Below are positions 26,531-36,591 of a stretch of DNA of 64,000 nt, in pieces. How positions within the stretch are numbered: position 1 is the stretch's first letter; each line of letters opens with the position of its first letter. The translations under genes and the position numbers were made by a program. The notes under the pieces are model-generated. The model ran no database searches, had not been told where the DNA came from, and saw nothing but the letters and a program-made list of their open reading frames with translations. Source of the DNA: PUPG01 sp964463915 (GTDB lineage: Bacteria > Bacteroidota > Bacteroidia > Bacteroidales > UBA7960); assembly GCA_964463915.1 (NCBI GenBank), contig CAYXEH010000002.1:62001-126000 (forward strand), in the 5' to 3' direction.

Positions 26531-29500
26531 TCAGTTTTCCCGTTCCGGCCTGCGGTACCTTACAGGTGGCTCAGGCTCTGACTGCAATTCAATGGCTTCT
26601 GTTTCAAGCAGGTGCAAGGCCTCCAGGACCGCACGCTCAAGTTGTGGATCATGCCCACGGATCACCTTGTCAGGCCATTGTTCCACTTTAATGTCAGGAG
26701 CCACCCCTTCAGCCTCTACGGCCCATTCTCCGTCAGCATCAAAGAAACCGCCCCTTGGAGCCTGCATTGAGCCTCCGTCAATGAAAGAAGGGGTATCCCA
26801 GATCCCTACCAGTCCGCCCCAGGTGGTGGTACCGACGATGGGACCGATATCAAGGAAACGAAACATATAAGGCAGCAAATCCCCGCCGGATCCTGCCCTT
26901 TCGTTGATCACCATCACTTTGGGGCCCCAGATTCCGGCCATGGGCGTGGTGAAAGGCCGGCGGTCGGCAGCCTTGGAATTGAAGTAGCCATGCAGCCGGC
27001 GGTTCATGATGTCGACCATATAATCAGCAGCAGATCCGCCACCATTATTACGTTCATCAATGATCGCACCCTGTTTGTCCTGCTGGGCAAAATAATACCT
27101 GTTAAAGAACTGGTAACCCGCTCCGCTGGTATTGGGTACATAAACATACGCCAGTTGCCCGTCTGACAATTCATCCACCAGGCGGCGGTTACCCTCCACC
27201 CAATCCATCATGCGAAGCTGATTTTCACTGGAAACGGGAACAACGGTAACTTCACGGGAGCCTTCAACCCGGGGTTCACTGTTTACGCGGATTTTTGTCT
27301 GACGATTGGCCGTACCCTCAAAATATTTATACAGGTTCTCCGAAGCATCAATGGTTACCCCGTTAACCGCCAGCAAGTAATCCCCTTCATGGACGTCAAT
27401 GCCCGGGGCGGTAAGAGGTGCCCGCAATGTGGGGTTCCAATCCTCTCCGTCATAGATCTTGCTGAAACGGTAATGGTCGCCCGCCTCCTCAAGATCAGCA
27501 CCCAGAAGCCCTACCGGAACACGGTCCACATCAGGCATATCACCCCCGCGCACATAAGAATGGCCCACAGCCACTTCACCGCCCATGATCCCGATCACAT
27601 AATTCAGGTCGGTACGATGCCTGACATGGTCAACCCATGGCCTGTACCAATCATAAATATCATCCCAGGGGGCGCCATGTACATTGTCCACGTATAGGAA
27701 ATCACGTTGCAAACGCCAGCCTTCACGGAACATTTGCTTCCATTCCTCTTTGGGTTCAATACGCATCCTGATATTTCCGGCAGCAGTCAGCCTGCCCTCC
27801 CCCACCTTGGGCGCTCTGCCCGTAGTATTGACAATACCCCATGTGGAGCCACTTCGGTAAAGCAATGAAGCCCTGTCTTGTGAAGCAGCAACCTGTACTA
27901 CGGGCGAAAGAAACTCTTCTGACTCACGTGAGGCAAAATTATAGCGATGCAGGGTCTGTCCGGGCTGCCCGGAAACATGCTCTGTATAAAAAATATACCC
28001 TTCTGGTCCGGCAACCAGTCCGCGGTAATCCCTGGCCGGGATATTCACCGACACAATACGGTCCATCAGGCCTTCGGCGTTTATACTTACCTGCTTGTCA
28101 TTTTCACTGTCATTATCGTTATCCCTGCCTTCGTCCTCGTCACCGGCTTCCTCCTCATCACTCCTGGGCAACAAAGGCGATTCACCGTCTTCAGCCAGCA
28201 CCATCACGTAAAGAGAACGGGTAATGGGGCTGTCATAGGCGCTCATGTCGAGCCAGCCCGTATTGGGGCCAAAATCTGTACTGGCCAGGAAATAGAGATA
28301 ATCCCCTGAAGCATCCCAAACCGGGGTAATGGCGTCGGCCATCCCGTCAGTTGCCTGTATCCGTTCACCGGTTTCCACATTATAAAGCACAATGGCTTTG
28401 AACATACTTTCCAGGGTATGGGCATAGGCGATCCACCGGCTGTCGGGCGACCAGACAGGGTGCATCGTGCGTTCAGGTGTCACATAGCGGTCGGTATCCA
28501 CCAGGGTTACCTCTTCGCTCTCCAGATCCACATAATACAGGTTCAGGTGGGTATCGGTATAGGCAATATACCTGCCATCAGGCGACCACTCAGGGCGGAA
28601 AAAGAAAGACGGGTCAGGCAATGCGATGGTCCGGGATTCTTCCATGCCTTTCTGATCACGGATTACCAACTGGTATTCACCTGACTCATCAGAAAACCAG
28701 GCAATGGACTCGCCATCTGGCGACCAGACCGGATAACGGTCAGCTACCCCTGTATTATTGGAAATATTGCGTGGATCGCCGTGTTCCTTTGGAACAGTAA
28801 AGACCTCACCCCGGTATTCAAAAAGCGCCCGCCGTCCGTTTGGTGACAATGATGGGTTTTGCAGGGATGTCGCACTCACATTTTCCCAGCGCGGGCGTGC
28901 CCAATGAAAATCTCCGCGAACATTGATCACCAGCTGCTCCTGCCGGTCATTCTCCGGATCCAGGATGTGAAGGGCTCCCCCTTGTTCATAGACGATCACC
29001 CCGCCCCCGGCATTGATATTCTTTACATCGAAATCCACGTGAAAAGTTTCCTGGGTCAGGGTTTGGGTGGCTACATCAAAAGACCAGATATTGGCTGCAT
29101 AATCGCGCTCAGAGATAAAATAAACCTTGTTACCCAACCAGACCGGGCTCATGTGCCGTTCATTGTCTGTTTGCGGTGTGGTAACCAGGGAGTGGTCTTC
29201 AAGGTCAAAAATCCAGATTGGTTTGGCCTGTCCTGCACGGTAATTTCTCCATTCCGGGTCCACGAATCCAACCTCCTGGTATGCCAGGTAGCGGCCATCT
29301 GGCGAAATTTGTCCGTTATTGGCACGGGGAACCGGCAAACTTTCCGGCATACCTCCATCTTTGCTGATGGTAAAAAACCTGGATTCACGGGTAGGGACTC
29401 CTTCCCTGCCGGACGTAAAGAGCACATTCGCTCCATCGGGCGTCCATCCCCTTACCTGGTCAGGTCCCGGGTGCCATGTGAGGCGTCTTGGCTGTCCCCC

Positions 29501-29788
29501 TTCCACCGGCACCACATAAATATCGTCATTGCCGTCATACTGGGCAGTAAATGCCACCATGCTTCCGTCCGGAGAAAGATGGGGCAATCTCTCAGAACCC
29601 TCGTTGCTGGTAAGGCGCCGGGCATTCCCGCCCTCGCGCTCAACCACCCAGAGGTCGTTGGAATACACAAAAACAATATGTTGGTCGCTGATGGTGGGCT
29701 GACGAAGTAACAATGTCCCCTCCGAGGCAAAAAGAGACAATCCCCACAGCATACATGCCATGGAAAGTAACACGAAGCGTCTGATCAT
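26531..29788 (-). CDS. Tricorn-like S41 family protease, secreted
   Basis: 1085 residues with a signal peptide (residues 1-22). Residues 30-520 contain WD40-like beta-propeller repeats (LSPDGSMVAF, SPNGRRALF, WSPDGESIAW, WSPDGRYIAY, WSPDSRWIAY). A tricorn C1 domain follows, a PDZ domain around 770-850, and the S41 catalytic domain with nucleophile Ser967 in ERAGSGGD; His743 in VGHSYV fits the tricorn catalytic His. A strongly acidic insert (SDEEEAGDEDEGRDNDNDS) lies at about 535-560. Archaeal tricorn trims proteasome products, but this one is exported and probably trims outside peptides. With no signs of decay it should be active. It may be transcribed together with the M3 gene. Confidence 0.92.
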   Translation of the reverse strand: MIRRFVLLSMACMLWGLSLFASEGTLLLRQPTISDQHIVFVYSNDLWVVEREGGNARRLTSNEGSERLPHLSPDGSMVAFTAQYDGNDDIYVVPVEGGQPRRLTWHPGPDQVRGWTPDGANVLFTSGREGVPTRESRFFTISKDGGMPESLPVPRANNGQISPDGRYLAYQEVGFVDPEWRNYRAGQAKPIWIFDLEDHSLVTTPQTDNERHMSPVWLGNKVYFISERDYAANIWSFDVATQTLTQETFHVDFDVKNINAGGGVIVYEQGGALHILDPENDRQEQLVINVRGDFHWARPRWENVSATSLQNPSLSPNGRRALFEYRGEVFTVPKEHGDPRNISNNTGVADRYPVWSPDGESIAWFSDESGEYQLVIRDQKGMEESRTIALPDPSFFFRPEWSPDGRYIAYTDTHLNLYYVDLESEEVTLVDTDRYVTPERTMHPVWSPDSRWIAYAHTLESMFKAIVLYNVETGERIQATDGMADAITPVWDASGDYLYFLASTDFGPNTGWLDMSAYDSPITRSLYVMVLAEDGESPLLPRSDEEEAGDEDEGRDNDNDSENDKQVSINAEGLMDRIVSVNIPARDYRGLVAGPEGYIFYTEHVSGQPGQTLHRYNFASRESEEFLSPVVQVAASQDRASLLYRSGSTWGIVNTTGRAPKVGEGRLTAAGNIRMRIEPKEEWKQMFREGWRLQRDFLYVDNVHGAPWDDIYDWYRPWVDHVRHRTDLNYVIGIMGGEVAVGHSYVRGGDMPDVDRVPVGLLGADLEEAGDHYRFSKIYDGEDWNPTLRAPLTAPGIDVHEGDYLLAVNGVTIDASENLYKYFEGTANRQTKIRVNSEPRVEGSREVTVVPVSSENQLRMMDWVEGNRRLVDELSDGQLAYVYVPNTSGAGYQFFNRYYFAQQDKQGAIIDERNNGGGSAADYMVDIMNRRLHGYFNSKAADRRPFTTPMAGIWGPKVMVINERAGSGGDLLPYMFRFLDIGPIVGTTTWGGLVGIWDTPSFIDGGSMQAPRGGFFDADGEWAVEAEGVAPDIKVEQWPDKVIRGHDPQLERAVLEALHLLETEAIELQSEPEPPVRYRRPEREN

Positions 29789-29880
29789 GATGATGTGTTT
29801 TTCGTTGATTGGCTATACATTGGTACACTTTGGGGGCTAAAGTTATAAAAGATTCTCACATTCCGGCCAAAGAAATTTTG

Positions 29881-29888
29881 TAGATTTG
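29881..29888 (+). promoter_or_regulatory. -7 promoter element for the M28 peptidase gene
   Basis: TAGATTTG matches TAnnTTTG exactly and lies about 57 bases before the ATG at 29946. No good -33 element was seen. The tricorn-like gene reads the other way from the same 157-base gap. Confidence 0.5.
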
Positions 29889-29945
29889 GGCCAGCGTAAA
29901 CCAAGTGACATTCAGTAATCAGGCAATTTCAAATACAATTATTCC

Positions 29946-31457
29946 ATGAAAAAAGTATTCCTTTCGTTTTTCCTCGTTTTTTTCTCGTTTTATTTTGTTG
30001 CGGGTCAACAGACAAATTATGGCACCAATGAACGGGAAGCACTCATTAAGGCCCTTCATGCGGTTTCCGAAGATGATATTTCTGACTGGATGCATACCCT
30101 GACCGCCCCTGAAATGCGGGGACGCCTTGCCGGTGATATCGGTTATGACAGGGCGGCAAACTGGGCAGCGGGCATGTTTGAGACCTGGGGTGTGGGCCCT
30201 TTTCTTGACCATGGTTATTTTCAGGAATTCAGTCAGCCTTATACCCTGGTTAAGGATAAAGGAAAACTGGAGATTCATATCCCCGTTGATGACAATACAG
30301 TGACCAAATCGTATTCCTTCGGCGACGACTACTGGCCGTGGGGAATATCCGGCAGCGGAGAAGTGACGGGAGAAGTGGTCTATGTGGGTCATGGCATCTC
30401 AGCCCCGGAACTGGGTTATGACGATTATGCAGGCATTGATGTGGAAGACAAAATTGTGATCACCGAACTTGGTGTTCCATACAGCGGGAACAACCAGGAC
30501 AGCCTGATGATGTGGGCGCCCTACGTGGATCACTCCAACAAAGTTAAATTCGCACTCGAAAATGGTGCCAAAGGACTGATCTTTGCCTATCATGTGGCCA
30601 GTCCGAGGCCCACGGCAGACGAAGACTTTATTTTCCTTGCAGCCACTGACCAGGTGGTCAAAGACCTGCTTGCCGGCACAGATTATGAACTTGAGGAGGT
30701 CAGGGAGCATATCGCCTCGACCCTCACACCCATGTCGTTCAGTACGGGCAAAAAAGCCACGCTTGCCCTGACCACCGAATATTATCCGGATGGAAAAACC
30801 TCCAATGTGGTAGCCATGATTGAAGGAAGTGATCCACAGTTGAAGGATGAATATATTGTAATAGGCGCCCACCTGGACCACCTCGGGATGATGCCTGTGC
30901 TGTTTCCGGGGGCTATGGACAACGCTTCAGGGGTTGCCCTGGCAATGGGCATAACCAAAGCCCTGGCCACAGCAGAAATAGACCTGAAACGAAGCCTGGT
31001 CATCCTGCTTTTCGGCGCCGAAGAAGTGGGTCTTGTAGGAGCAAAACATTTCATTGAGGCATTCCCCTACCCCACCAGTCAGATCAAGGCAATGATCAAT
31101 CTGGACATGGTTGGAAGAGGGGATTCCTTTTTTGCCTCCACCGCCGAGCCATGGGAATCCCTGCTTGAAGCAATCGAACACAATAACGACACCTGGGTGC
31201 ACCGGCCTTACACCGCGAACAGTCGCCCGTGGAACTACCAGGTACGGCCGCGTACCGACGGGGCTGTGTTTTATAACGAAAAGATCCCCGCGGTCACATT
31301 TGGCACCCGTGGGGCTTCCACGCGCACCCTCTACCACGTTCCTGAAGACACCATGGAACAAGTAAATGTTGAGATCATGCGGGATGTGATCAAGGCACTC
31401 ACCATGAGCATTGCCAATATGGGAAATATGGATTCCCTGAAAACCGCAACACCTTAA
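29946..31457 (+). CDS. Secreted M28 family zinc aminopeptidase with PA domain
   Basis: 503 residues with a signal peptide (KKVFLSFFLVFFSFYFVAGQ). A PA (protease-associated) domain covers about 130-260 (VVYVGHGISAPELGYDDYAGIDVEDKIV). The M28 catalytic domain has the five-ligand di-zinc site: His309 and Asp311 in GAHLDHLG, Asp in GAMDNASG, the Glu pair in LFGAEEVGLVGAKHF, and Asp in MINLDMVGRGDS. The final His lies near LYHVPEDTMEQ. It would release N-terminal amino acids from peptides outside the cytoplasm. It is followed after 35 bases by the dmsA-like gene; the two may share a transcript although their roles seem unrelated. Confidence 0.94.
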   Translation: MKKVFLSFFLVFFSFYFVAGQQTNYGTNEREALIKALHAVSEDDISDWMHTLTAPEMRGRLAGDIGYDRAANWAAGMFETWGVGPFLDHGYFQEFSQPYTLVKDKGKLEIHIPVDDNTVTKSYSFGDDYWPWGISGSGEVTGEVVYVGHGISAPELGYDDYAGIDVEDKIVITELGVPYSGNNQDSLMMWAPYVDHSNKVKFALENGAKGLIFAYHVASPRPTADEDFIFLAATDQVVKDLLAGTDYELEEVREHIASTLTPMSFSTGKKATLALTTEYYPDGKTSNVVAMIEGSDPQLKDEYIVIGAHLDHLGMMPVLFPGAMDNASGVALAMGITKALATAEIDLKRSLVILLFGAEEVGLVGAKHFIEAFPYPTSQIKAMINLDMVGRGDSFFASTAEPWESLLEAIEHNNDTWVHRPYTANSRPWNYQVRPRTDGAVFYNEKIPAVTFGTRGASTRTLYHVPEDTMEQVNVEIMRDVIKALTMSIANMGNMDSLKTATP

Positions 31458-31492
31458 ACAGACCGGGACCTGACCAAACCTTCTGCAATATC

Positions 31493-33919
31493 ATGCGCGA
31501 ACACGATTTAGATCATATACGACCGGACGGCGATCCGGATAAAAAAGGGATAGACCGGCGTTGCTTCCTTAAAATGGGCACCGTATTTGCCGGAGGCATA
31601 GCCGCTTTCGGAAGCCTTCTGGGATGCACCGATAACAAACAACAGATCCGCCTGCCGGGCAGGCTTGAAGAGGATGGGACGGTCGTTGTCAGGACAGGAT
31701 GCCCCGCCCACAATTGCGGTGGCAGATGCGTGTTAAAGCTTTCAATCAGAGAAGGAAAGATCGTACGCATCGAAACCGACGACCGGCCGGGCGATGACAT
31801 CAGCGACCCCCAACTCAGGGCTTGTATCAGGGGCCGGGCCTACCGCCGGCGCCAATACCATCCTGACAGGCTGAAATACCCCATGAAACGGGTGGGTAAG
31901 CGCGGGGAAGGCCGTTTTGAAAGGATTTCCTGGGATGAGGCCCTGGATACCATGGCCGCAGAACTGAAAAGGATCAAAGATAAGTATGGCAATTCGGCCA
32001 TCCTGGTCCCCTACGGAACCGGGAGCTACAATCAGACAAACGGAAGGCAGACTGCAGCCCGCCTGATGAACCTCTACGGCGGATCACTGGGGTTCTACAA
32101 CAGCTACAGCTGGGCCTGCATCAGCCGTGCCACTCCTTACGTCTACGGTACCAGTGTGACCGGGAACCAGCGGCAGGACTGGGTAAACTCGAAATACATC
32201 ATCATGTGGGGATGGAACCCCTCAGAGATGCGTGACGGAACCAACAGTGAATACTTTATTAAGAAGGCAAAAGAGAACGGGGCCAGGGTGGTTTGCATTG
32301 ACCCCCGGATGAGCATGAGCGCCACAGCCCTGGCCGATGAGTGGATCCCCATACGGCCTGGAACAGATACTGCCCTGATGAGCGCCATGGCCCACGTGAT
32401 CATTTCCGAAGACCTGCACGACAAAGACTTCATCAATCGCTGCTGCACAGGCTTTGACAAATCACAGATGCCTGAAGGGCTGGAAGAGGAAGAAAGCTAT
32501 TACGATTACATATTCGGCATCCATGACGGGCAGCCCAAAACCCCTGAGTGGGCGGAATCCATTACAGGCATCCAACGCAGCACCATTATCCGGCTGGCCC
32601 GGGAGTACGGGTCGATCAAGCCCGCCATGCTTTACCAGGGATATGGAATGCAGCGACGCGCTTACGGCGAGCAACCGGTTTTGGGGGGTTGTGTACTGGC
32701 AGCCATCACAGGCAATGTGGGCATCCCCGGGGGATGGGCCAGCGGAATCGCCCTGCAGGCCGACGACGGAGGGCCTTTCTGGAACATTTTTCCAGCCGGA
32801 CGAAACCCGGTCCCGGCTTCCATCCCCGTATTTCTCTGGACAGAAGCCATCCTGAGAGGCAAAGAGATGGGACCCGAAGAAGGCGTCAGGGGGGTAGATA
32901 AACTGGACAATAACCTGAAACTGATCTGGTGCGTGGCTTCCAATATCCTGATCAACCAGCACGCCGACACCAATCGTACGGCCGGAATACTGGAAGATGA
33001 AAGCCTTGTGGAGTTCATTGCGGTGCAGGATCAGTTCATGACCCCTTCGGCCAGGTATGCCGACCTTGTACTTCCGGTGTGTACACAATTTGAGATGTGG
33101 GGACTGGAGGACGGATGGAAATACGGGGATGAGGTAATCATTATGCCCAAAGTACAGGAACCGCCCCATGAAACAAAGACCGATTACCAGATCGCTGCTG
33201 AACTTGCAGAGCGGCTGGGGTTAAAGGACGAATATACCCTGGGCAGAAATGAGCAGGAGTGGATTGAGTGGGCGGTCAGGTATTACCGCAACACCCGCTT
33301 CCCTGATATTCCGGACCTGGAAAAACTACATGAAATGAACCGCGGGGTATATACCAGGCCAGTCAATGAACCGAAGGTAGCCCTGCGCGACTTCAGAAGG
33401 GATCCGCAGCACAACCCGCTGAACACCCCCTCCGGCAAAGTGGAACTGTTCTCGAAAACATTGTACGACATGGGCAAGCCGGATACCATCCCTGCCGTAC
33501 CCAAATACATCCGGGAGTGGGAAAGTCCTTTTGGGGAGGAAAGCAATACCTATCCCCTGCAGGCCATCGGGCATCATTACATGTCACGGGTGCACTCGAC
33601 CCACGATGGCATCGACTGGCTGGAAGAAGCCTTTCCCCAGCGGGTGTTCATGAACCCCATTGATGCCAGGTCAAGGGGCATACAAGACGGAGATGAGGTA
33701 CTGGTATACAATAACAGGGGCAAACTCTGCATTCCCTGCCGGCTGACACACAAGATCATGCCCGGCGTGGTGAATATTCCGCAGGGAGCCTGGTGGAATC
33801 CCGACAAGAACGGGATTGACCGCAGGGGAAACGTGAATGTACTTACAAGCCACAGGTGGACACCCCTGGCTTTCGGAAATGCACAGCACACCATAATGGT
33901 AGAAGTAAAAAAAGGATAA
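31493..33919 (+). CDS. DmsA-like molybdopterin oxidoreductase, catalytic subunit
   Basis: 808 residues of the DMSO reductase family. The N-terminus carries a twin-arginine signal (DRRCFLKMG, Arg22-Arg23) followed by a lipobox-like LLGC (Cys45), so it may be a Tat-exported lipoprotein. Cys70, Cys75 and Cys79 in CPAHNCGGRC and the later Cys in LRACIRGRA would hold a [4Fe-4S] cluster. The NSYSWACIS segment aligns with the E. coli DmsA GSYSTAQIS that holds the Mo-ligating Ser, so a Ser ligand is expected. QDQFMTPSARYADLVLPV and NRGKLCIPCRLT are typical cofactor-binding segments. Substrates could be DMSO, TMAO or another oxide. dmsB begins right at the next base. Confidence 0.92.
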   Translation: MREHDLDHIRPDGDPDKKGIDRRCFLKMGTVFAGGIAAFGSLLGCTDNKQQIRLPGRLEEDGTVVVRTGCPAHNCGGRCVLKLSIREGKIVRIETDDRPGDDISDPQLRACIRGRAYRRRQYHPDRLKYPMKRVGKRGEGRFERISWDEALDTMAAELKRIKDKYGNSAILVPYGTGSYNQTNGRQTAARLMNLYGGSLGFYNSYSWACISRATPYVYGTSVTGNQRQDWVNSKYIIMWGWNPSEMRDGTNSEYFIKKAKENGARVVCIDPRMSMSATALADEWIPIRPGTDTALMSAMAHVIISEDLHDKDFINRCCTGFDKSQMPEGLEEEESYYDYIFGIHDGQPKTPEWAESITGIQRSTIIRLAREYGSIKPAMLYQGYGMQRRAYGEQPVLGGCVLAAITGNVGIPGGWASGIALQADDGGPFWNIFPAGRNPVPASIPVFLWTEAILRGKEMGPEEGVRGVDKLDNNLKLIWCVASNILINQHADTNRTAGILEDESLVEFIAVQDQFMTPSARYADLVLPVCTQFEMWGLEDGWKYGDEVIIMPKVQEPPHETKTDYQIAAELAERLGLKDEYTLGRNEQEWIEWAVRYYRNTRFPDIPDLEKLHEMNRGVYTRPVNEPKVALRDFRRDPQHNPLNTPSGKVELFSKTLYDMGKPDTIPAVPKYIREWESPFGEESNTYPLQAIGHHYMSRVHSTHDGIDWLEEAFPQRVFMNPIDARSRGIQDGDEVLVYNNRGKLCIPCRLTHKIMPGVVNIPQGAWWNPDKNGIDRRGNVNVLTSHRWTPLAFGNAQHTIMVEVKKG

Positions 33920-34540
33920 ATGAAACAACTGGCCTTTTATTTTGACGCTTCCGGCTGTTCGGGCTGCAAAACATGCCAGGTAGCCTGCAAAGACAAAAAT
34001 GATTCTCCCATGGGCGTTCGCTGGCGCCGGGTGTATGAAGTTTGCGGGGGAGACTGGGTTCAGCGCGGGGCAGCCTGGATACCGAATATATTCGCTTACC
34101 AGGTATCTATGGCCTGCAACCATTGCGAAGAACCTATCTGCATGGACGCCTGTCCTAATAAAGCCATCGTCAAGCAGGACAACGGGGTGGTATTGATCGA
34201 TTACGACAGATGCATGGGATGCAAGTACTGCGAATGGACCTGCCCTTACGGTGCCTTGCAGTTTGACAAGGAGCAGAATGTCATGACCAAATGCAACTTT
34301 TGCGCTGACTACCTGGAAGAGGGAAAACCACCTGCATGTGTCGCGGCCTGCCCCATGCGTGTGCTCGACTACGGCGACCTTGAAGAGCTTCAGAACAAGT
34401 ATGGAAAAGACAATGAGTTTTTCCCGCTGCCCGAATCGCATCACACCAAACCTGCCCTTGTAATTACTCCGCACCGTAATACCCGCAAAACGGGCAGCCC
34501 TGAACTTCAGATCGCCAACCGGGAAGAGGTAAAATCCTGA
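33920..34540 (+). CDS. DmsB-like iron-sulfur electron-transfer subunit
   Basis: 206 residues with sixteen Cys in four ferredoxin motifs: CSGCKTCQVAC, CNHCEEPICMDAC, CMGCKYCEWTC and CNFCADYLEEGKPPACVAAC. These would bind four [4Fe-4S] clusters that carry electrons from the membrane subunit to the molybdenum protein. No signal peptide; such subunits ride out with DmsA through the Tat system. The start codon directly follows the dmsA stop, and dmsC follows after 71 bases, giving the classic ABC order. Confidence 0.95.
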   Translation: MKQLAFYFDASGCSGCKTCQVACKDKNDSPMGVRWRRVYEVCGGDWVQRGAAWIPNIFAYQVSMACNHCEEPICMDACPNKAIVKQDNGVVLIDYDRCMGCKYCEWTCPYGALQFDKEQNVMTKCNFCADYLEEGKPPACVAACPMRVLDYGDLEELQNKYGKDNEFFPLPESHHTKPALVITPHRNTRKTGSPELQIANREEVKS

Positions 34541-34611
34541 ACAGCATGCCGTGAACTGCTTCACGGAAAATTGACAAACAATCACATTGAACCGATAAAA
34601 TAACTGCGTAT

Positions 34612-35478
34612 ATGAACAGCAACGAATGGCCCCTGGTTTTTTTCACCCTGCTGACCCAGATCAGCCTGGGCATCATTATTGCCGGACTGCTTTTCTCGCT
34701 GGTGATAAAAAACACCGAGACAAGCTTCCCACCGGATTTAAAGAAATTGCTGCTGATCACCGCCCTGGGTTGCATGGTGGTGGCACTGGCCATATCCTTC
34801 TTTCACCTGGCCTCTCCCCTGCACTCAGTATATGCACTCAGCAATATCGGCACTTCCTGGCTAAGCCGGGAAATTTTGCTGGCTTCCCTGTTGACATTCA
34901 GCCTGCTTATTGCCACCACTTCCCTGTATTTCAATGTACCACACAGGGATTTTTTCAGTTACCTTTTCCTGGCATCCTTTATCGTGGGGGTTATCCTGGT
35001 GTGGAGCATGGCCCGCATTTACATGATTGAAACCGTTCCGCAATGGAACACCCCGTCCACCCCCATCGCCTTTTTCAATACAGCATTGATGCTGGGCGGA
35101 AGCTTCACCCTGGTGCTCATGGCGCTGTATTTTTCCAAAAACCCGGTTATTCCCGATATCCGACCAATGCAGAATATTGTATTCCTGATGATCGCTGCAG
35201 CGGTATTCATCAGCCTGCTGAATATGCTGTTGATACAGCCGGACGTGGCAGCCGCAGGCAGCGGATTCTTCGGCCATGCAGTATCACCCTGGTGGCGACA
35301 CGGTCAACTCATACTGATGCTGGTCGGCTTCAGCCTCCTTACCTACTGGTTTACCCTGCTGCCGGACACACAATGGACCACATCCCGGCTGATATATTCA
35401 GGTGCAGCCTGTCTGTTGCTGGCGGAAATAATCGGGAGGTACCTGTTTTATGCCTCTTACTATCGCGTCGGAATATAA
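34612..35478 (+). CDS. DmsC-like membrane anchor and quinol oxidase subunit
   Basis: 288 residues with eight predicted membrane helices (for example FFTLLTQISLGIIIAGLLFS near the N-terminus). WPLVFFTLLTQISLG and FFHLASPLHSVYALSNIGTSWLSREI match the DmsC family, which anchors DmsAB and oxidises menaquinol. The His in FFHLASPLH may take part in quinol binding (from family knowledge). It ends the dms operon; a 22-bp repeat array begins two bases after its stop codon. Confidence 0.92.
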   Translation: MNSNEWPLVFFTLLTQISLGIIIAGLLFSLVIKNTETSFPPDLKKLLLITALGCMVVALAISFFHLASPLHSVYALSNIGTSWLSREILLASLLTFSLLIATTSLYFNVPHRDFFSYLFLASFIVGVILVWSMARIYMIETVPQWNTPSTPIAFFNTALMLGGSFTLVLMALYFSKNPVIPDIRPMQNIVFLMIAAAVFISLLNMLLIQPDVAAAGSGFFGHAVSPWWRHGQLILMLVGFSLLTYWFTLLPDTQWTTSRLIYSGAACLLLAEIIGRYLFYASYYRVGI

Positions 35479-35480
35479 TA

Positions 35481-35657
35481 ACCTGCATGCCGGAACGCAC
35501 TTAAATGCATGTCAGGACATACTTACCTGCATACCGGAACGTACTTAAATGCATGTCAGGACTTACTTACCTGCATGCCGGAATGTGCTTACCTGCATGT
35601 CATAACATAATCACGCATGCCGGGGCACCATAACAATCACGTCGGGATATCACAATT
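35481..35657. repeat. Tandem array of 22-bp units, about seven to nine copies
   Basis: Units begin at 35481, 35503, 35525, 35547, 35569, 35591 and 35613, with decayed copies beyond. The core consensus is about TGCATGYCRGRACRYACTT. The first four alternate between an ACCTGCAT and an AAATGCAT start, so they also make a 44-bp higher-order repeat. Each unit holds a GCATGC-like palindrome. The array sits between convergent genes (dmsC and a VanY-like gene), so it could be part of a termination or boundary zone; no function is known. Confidence 0.85.
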
Positions 35658-35700
35658 ATCGTTCAGCCGGGTGCCTCACAATCTGCATACAGATATATAA

Positions 35701-36591
35701 TCACTTTGTTCCGCGGCAGTCGTGATTGATATCCAGTACATAGTTTTCAATCACACGGATGGAGGATGCTGTTTCTGAACCGTCAAAACCAGTTATTTGC
35801 GGGTAGGTGATCAAACGGCCGTAAGCCTCCAGGTATTCATCCGCCACCGGAATATATGACCAGTGCCATTTTTCTTCCTCATAACCCCCGCCACGCCTGT
35901 CGCCATGTGCCGTATAAGGCTGACAAAACCCATACCCGGATGCGTTCACAGAAAGCCACTCATAAATTTCCCGGCCTTCACCGGATTCAAAATAGCTATT
36001 ATTCAGACTATTGAGATCCATATCGGTACCCCAGTGATGGCGGGATGTTCCGGGCATCGCACTGAAGCGAAGAATCTCCCTCGCACGTTCGGCCGGATCA
36101 TCAATATCCGTAGCCAGCACGTTACCGTGCAACTCTCTCCGCCCATGCCATTTATCTTCCCATATTCTCTTCTGATGGTTAAAGGTGCGAAAAGCCGACA
36201 AAATGGTCAGCCGGACACCGTCGACCAAGGCGGCTTCGTACATTTCCCTGAAAGCAGCATAGGCTTCTTCGCGCAAATACATACCGGGACGGCTTGCATA
36301 TACATCTTCAATGATAACCAGCCCGGTATCCGTGGCCGGATCTACGCGACCGGTCAGTTGTTCCGGACCGATATCGCGGACAGGCGGCTGAATCGTTTCT
36401 CGCATATCTTTCTGGCTTCTTAATGTATCCGGGAAAGATTGTCTTTCAAAGGCATCCACAGGCATATGGGCCCTGTTTGAGGCCCTGTAACCACGAAAAT
36501 AAACAAAAAGAACAGCCAACAACACCACCATGGCGATCAGGAAAGCCCGATGCCATAGTGGTTGTTTACCGGATCTGTTTATTTTAGCCAT
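35701..36591 (-). CDS. VanY-like D-alanyl-D-alanine carboxypeptidase (M15 family)
   Basis: 296 residues. A membrane helix near the N-terminus (residues 14-31, AFLIAMVVLLAVLFVYF) anchors the protein in the inner membrane with the catalytic domain outside. The M15 zinc site is SRHHWGTDMDLN (HxxxxxxD) and EEKWHWSYIP (the catalytic Glu and last His). It should trim the terminal D-Ala of peptidoglycan stem peptides. The YGFCQPYT segment is typical of the family. Its start overlaps the end of the S9 peptidase gene by 13 bases, so the two are probably translationally coupled. Confidence 0.9.
   Translation of the reverse strand: MAKINRSGKQPLWHRAFLIAMVVLLAVLFVYFRGYRASNRAHMPVDAFERQSFPDTLRSQKDMRETIQPPVRDIGPEQLTGRVDPATDTGLVIIEDVYASRPGMYLREEAYAAFREMYEAALVDGVRLTILSAFRTFNHQKRIWEDKWHGRRELHGNVLATDIDDPAERAREILRFSAMPGTSRHHWGTDMDLNSLNNSYFESGEGREIYEWLSVNASGYGFCQPYTAHGDRRGGGYEEEKWHWSYIPVADEYLEAYGRLITYPQITGFDGSETASSIRVIENYVLDINHDCRGTK

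Noticed and set aside
35481..35657. A CRISPR array
   Set aside because: The units are directly adjacent without unique spacers and no cas gene is present.
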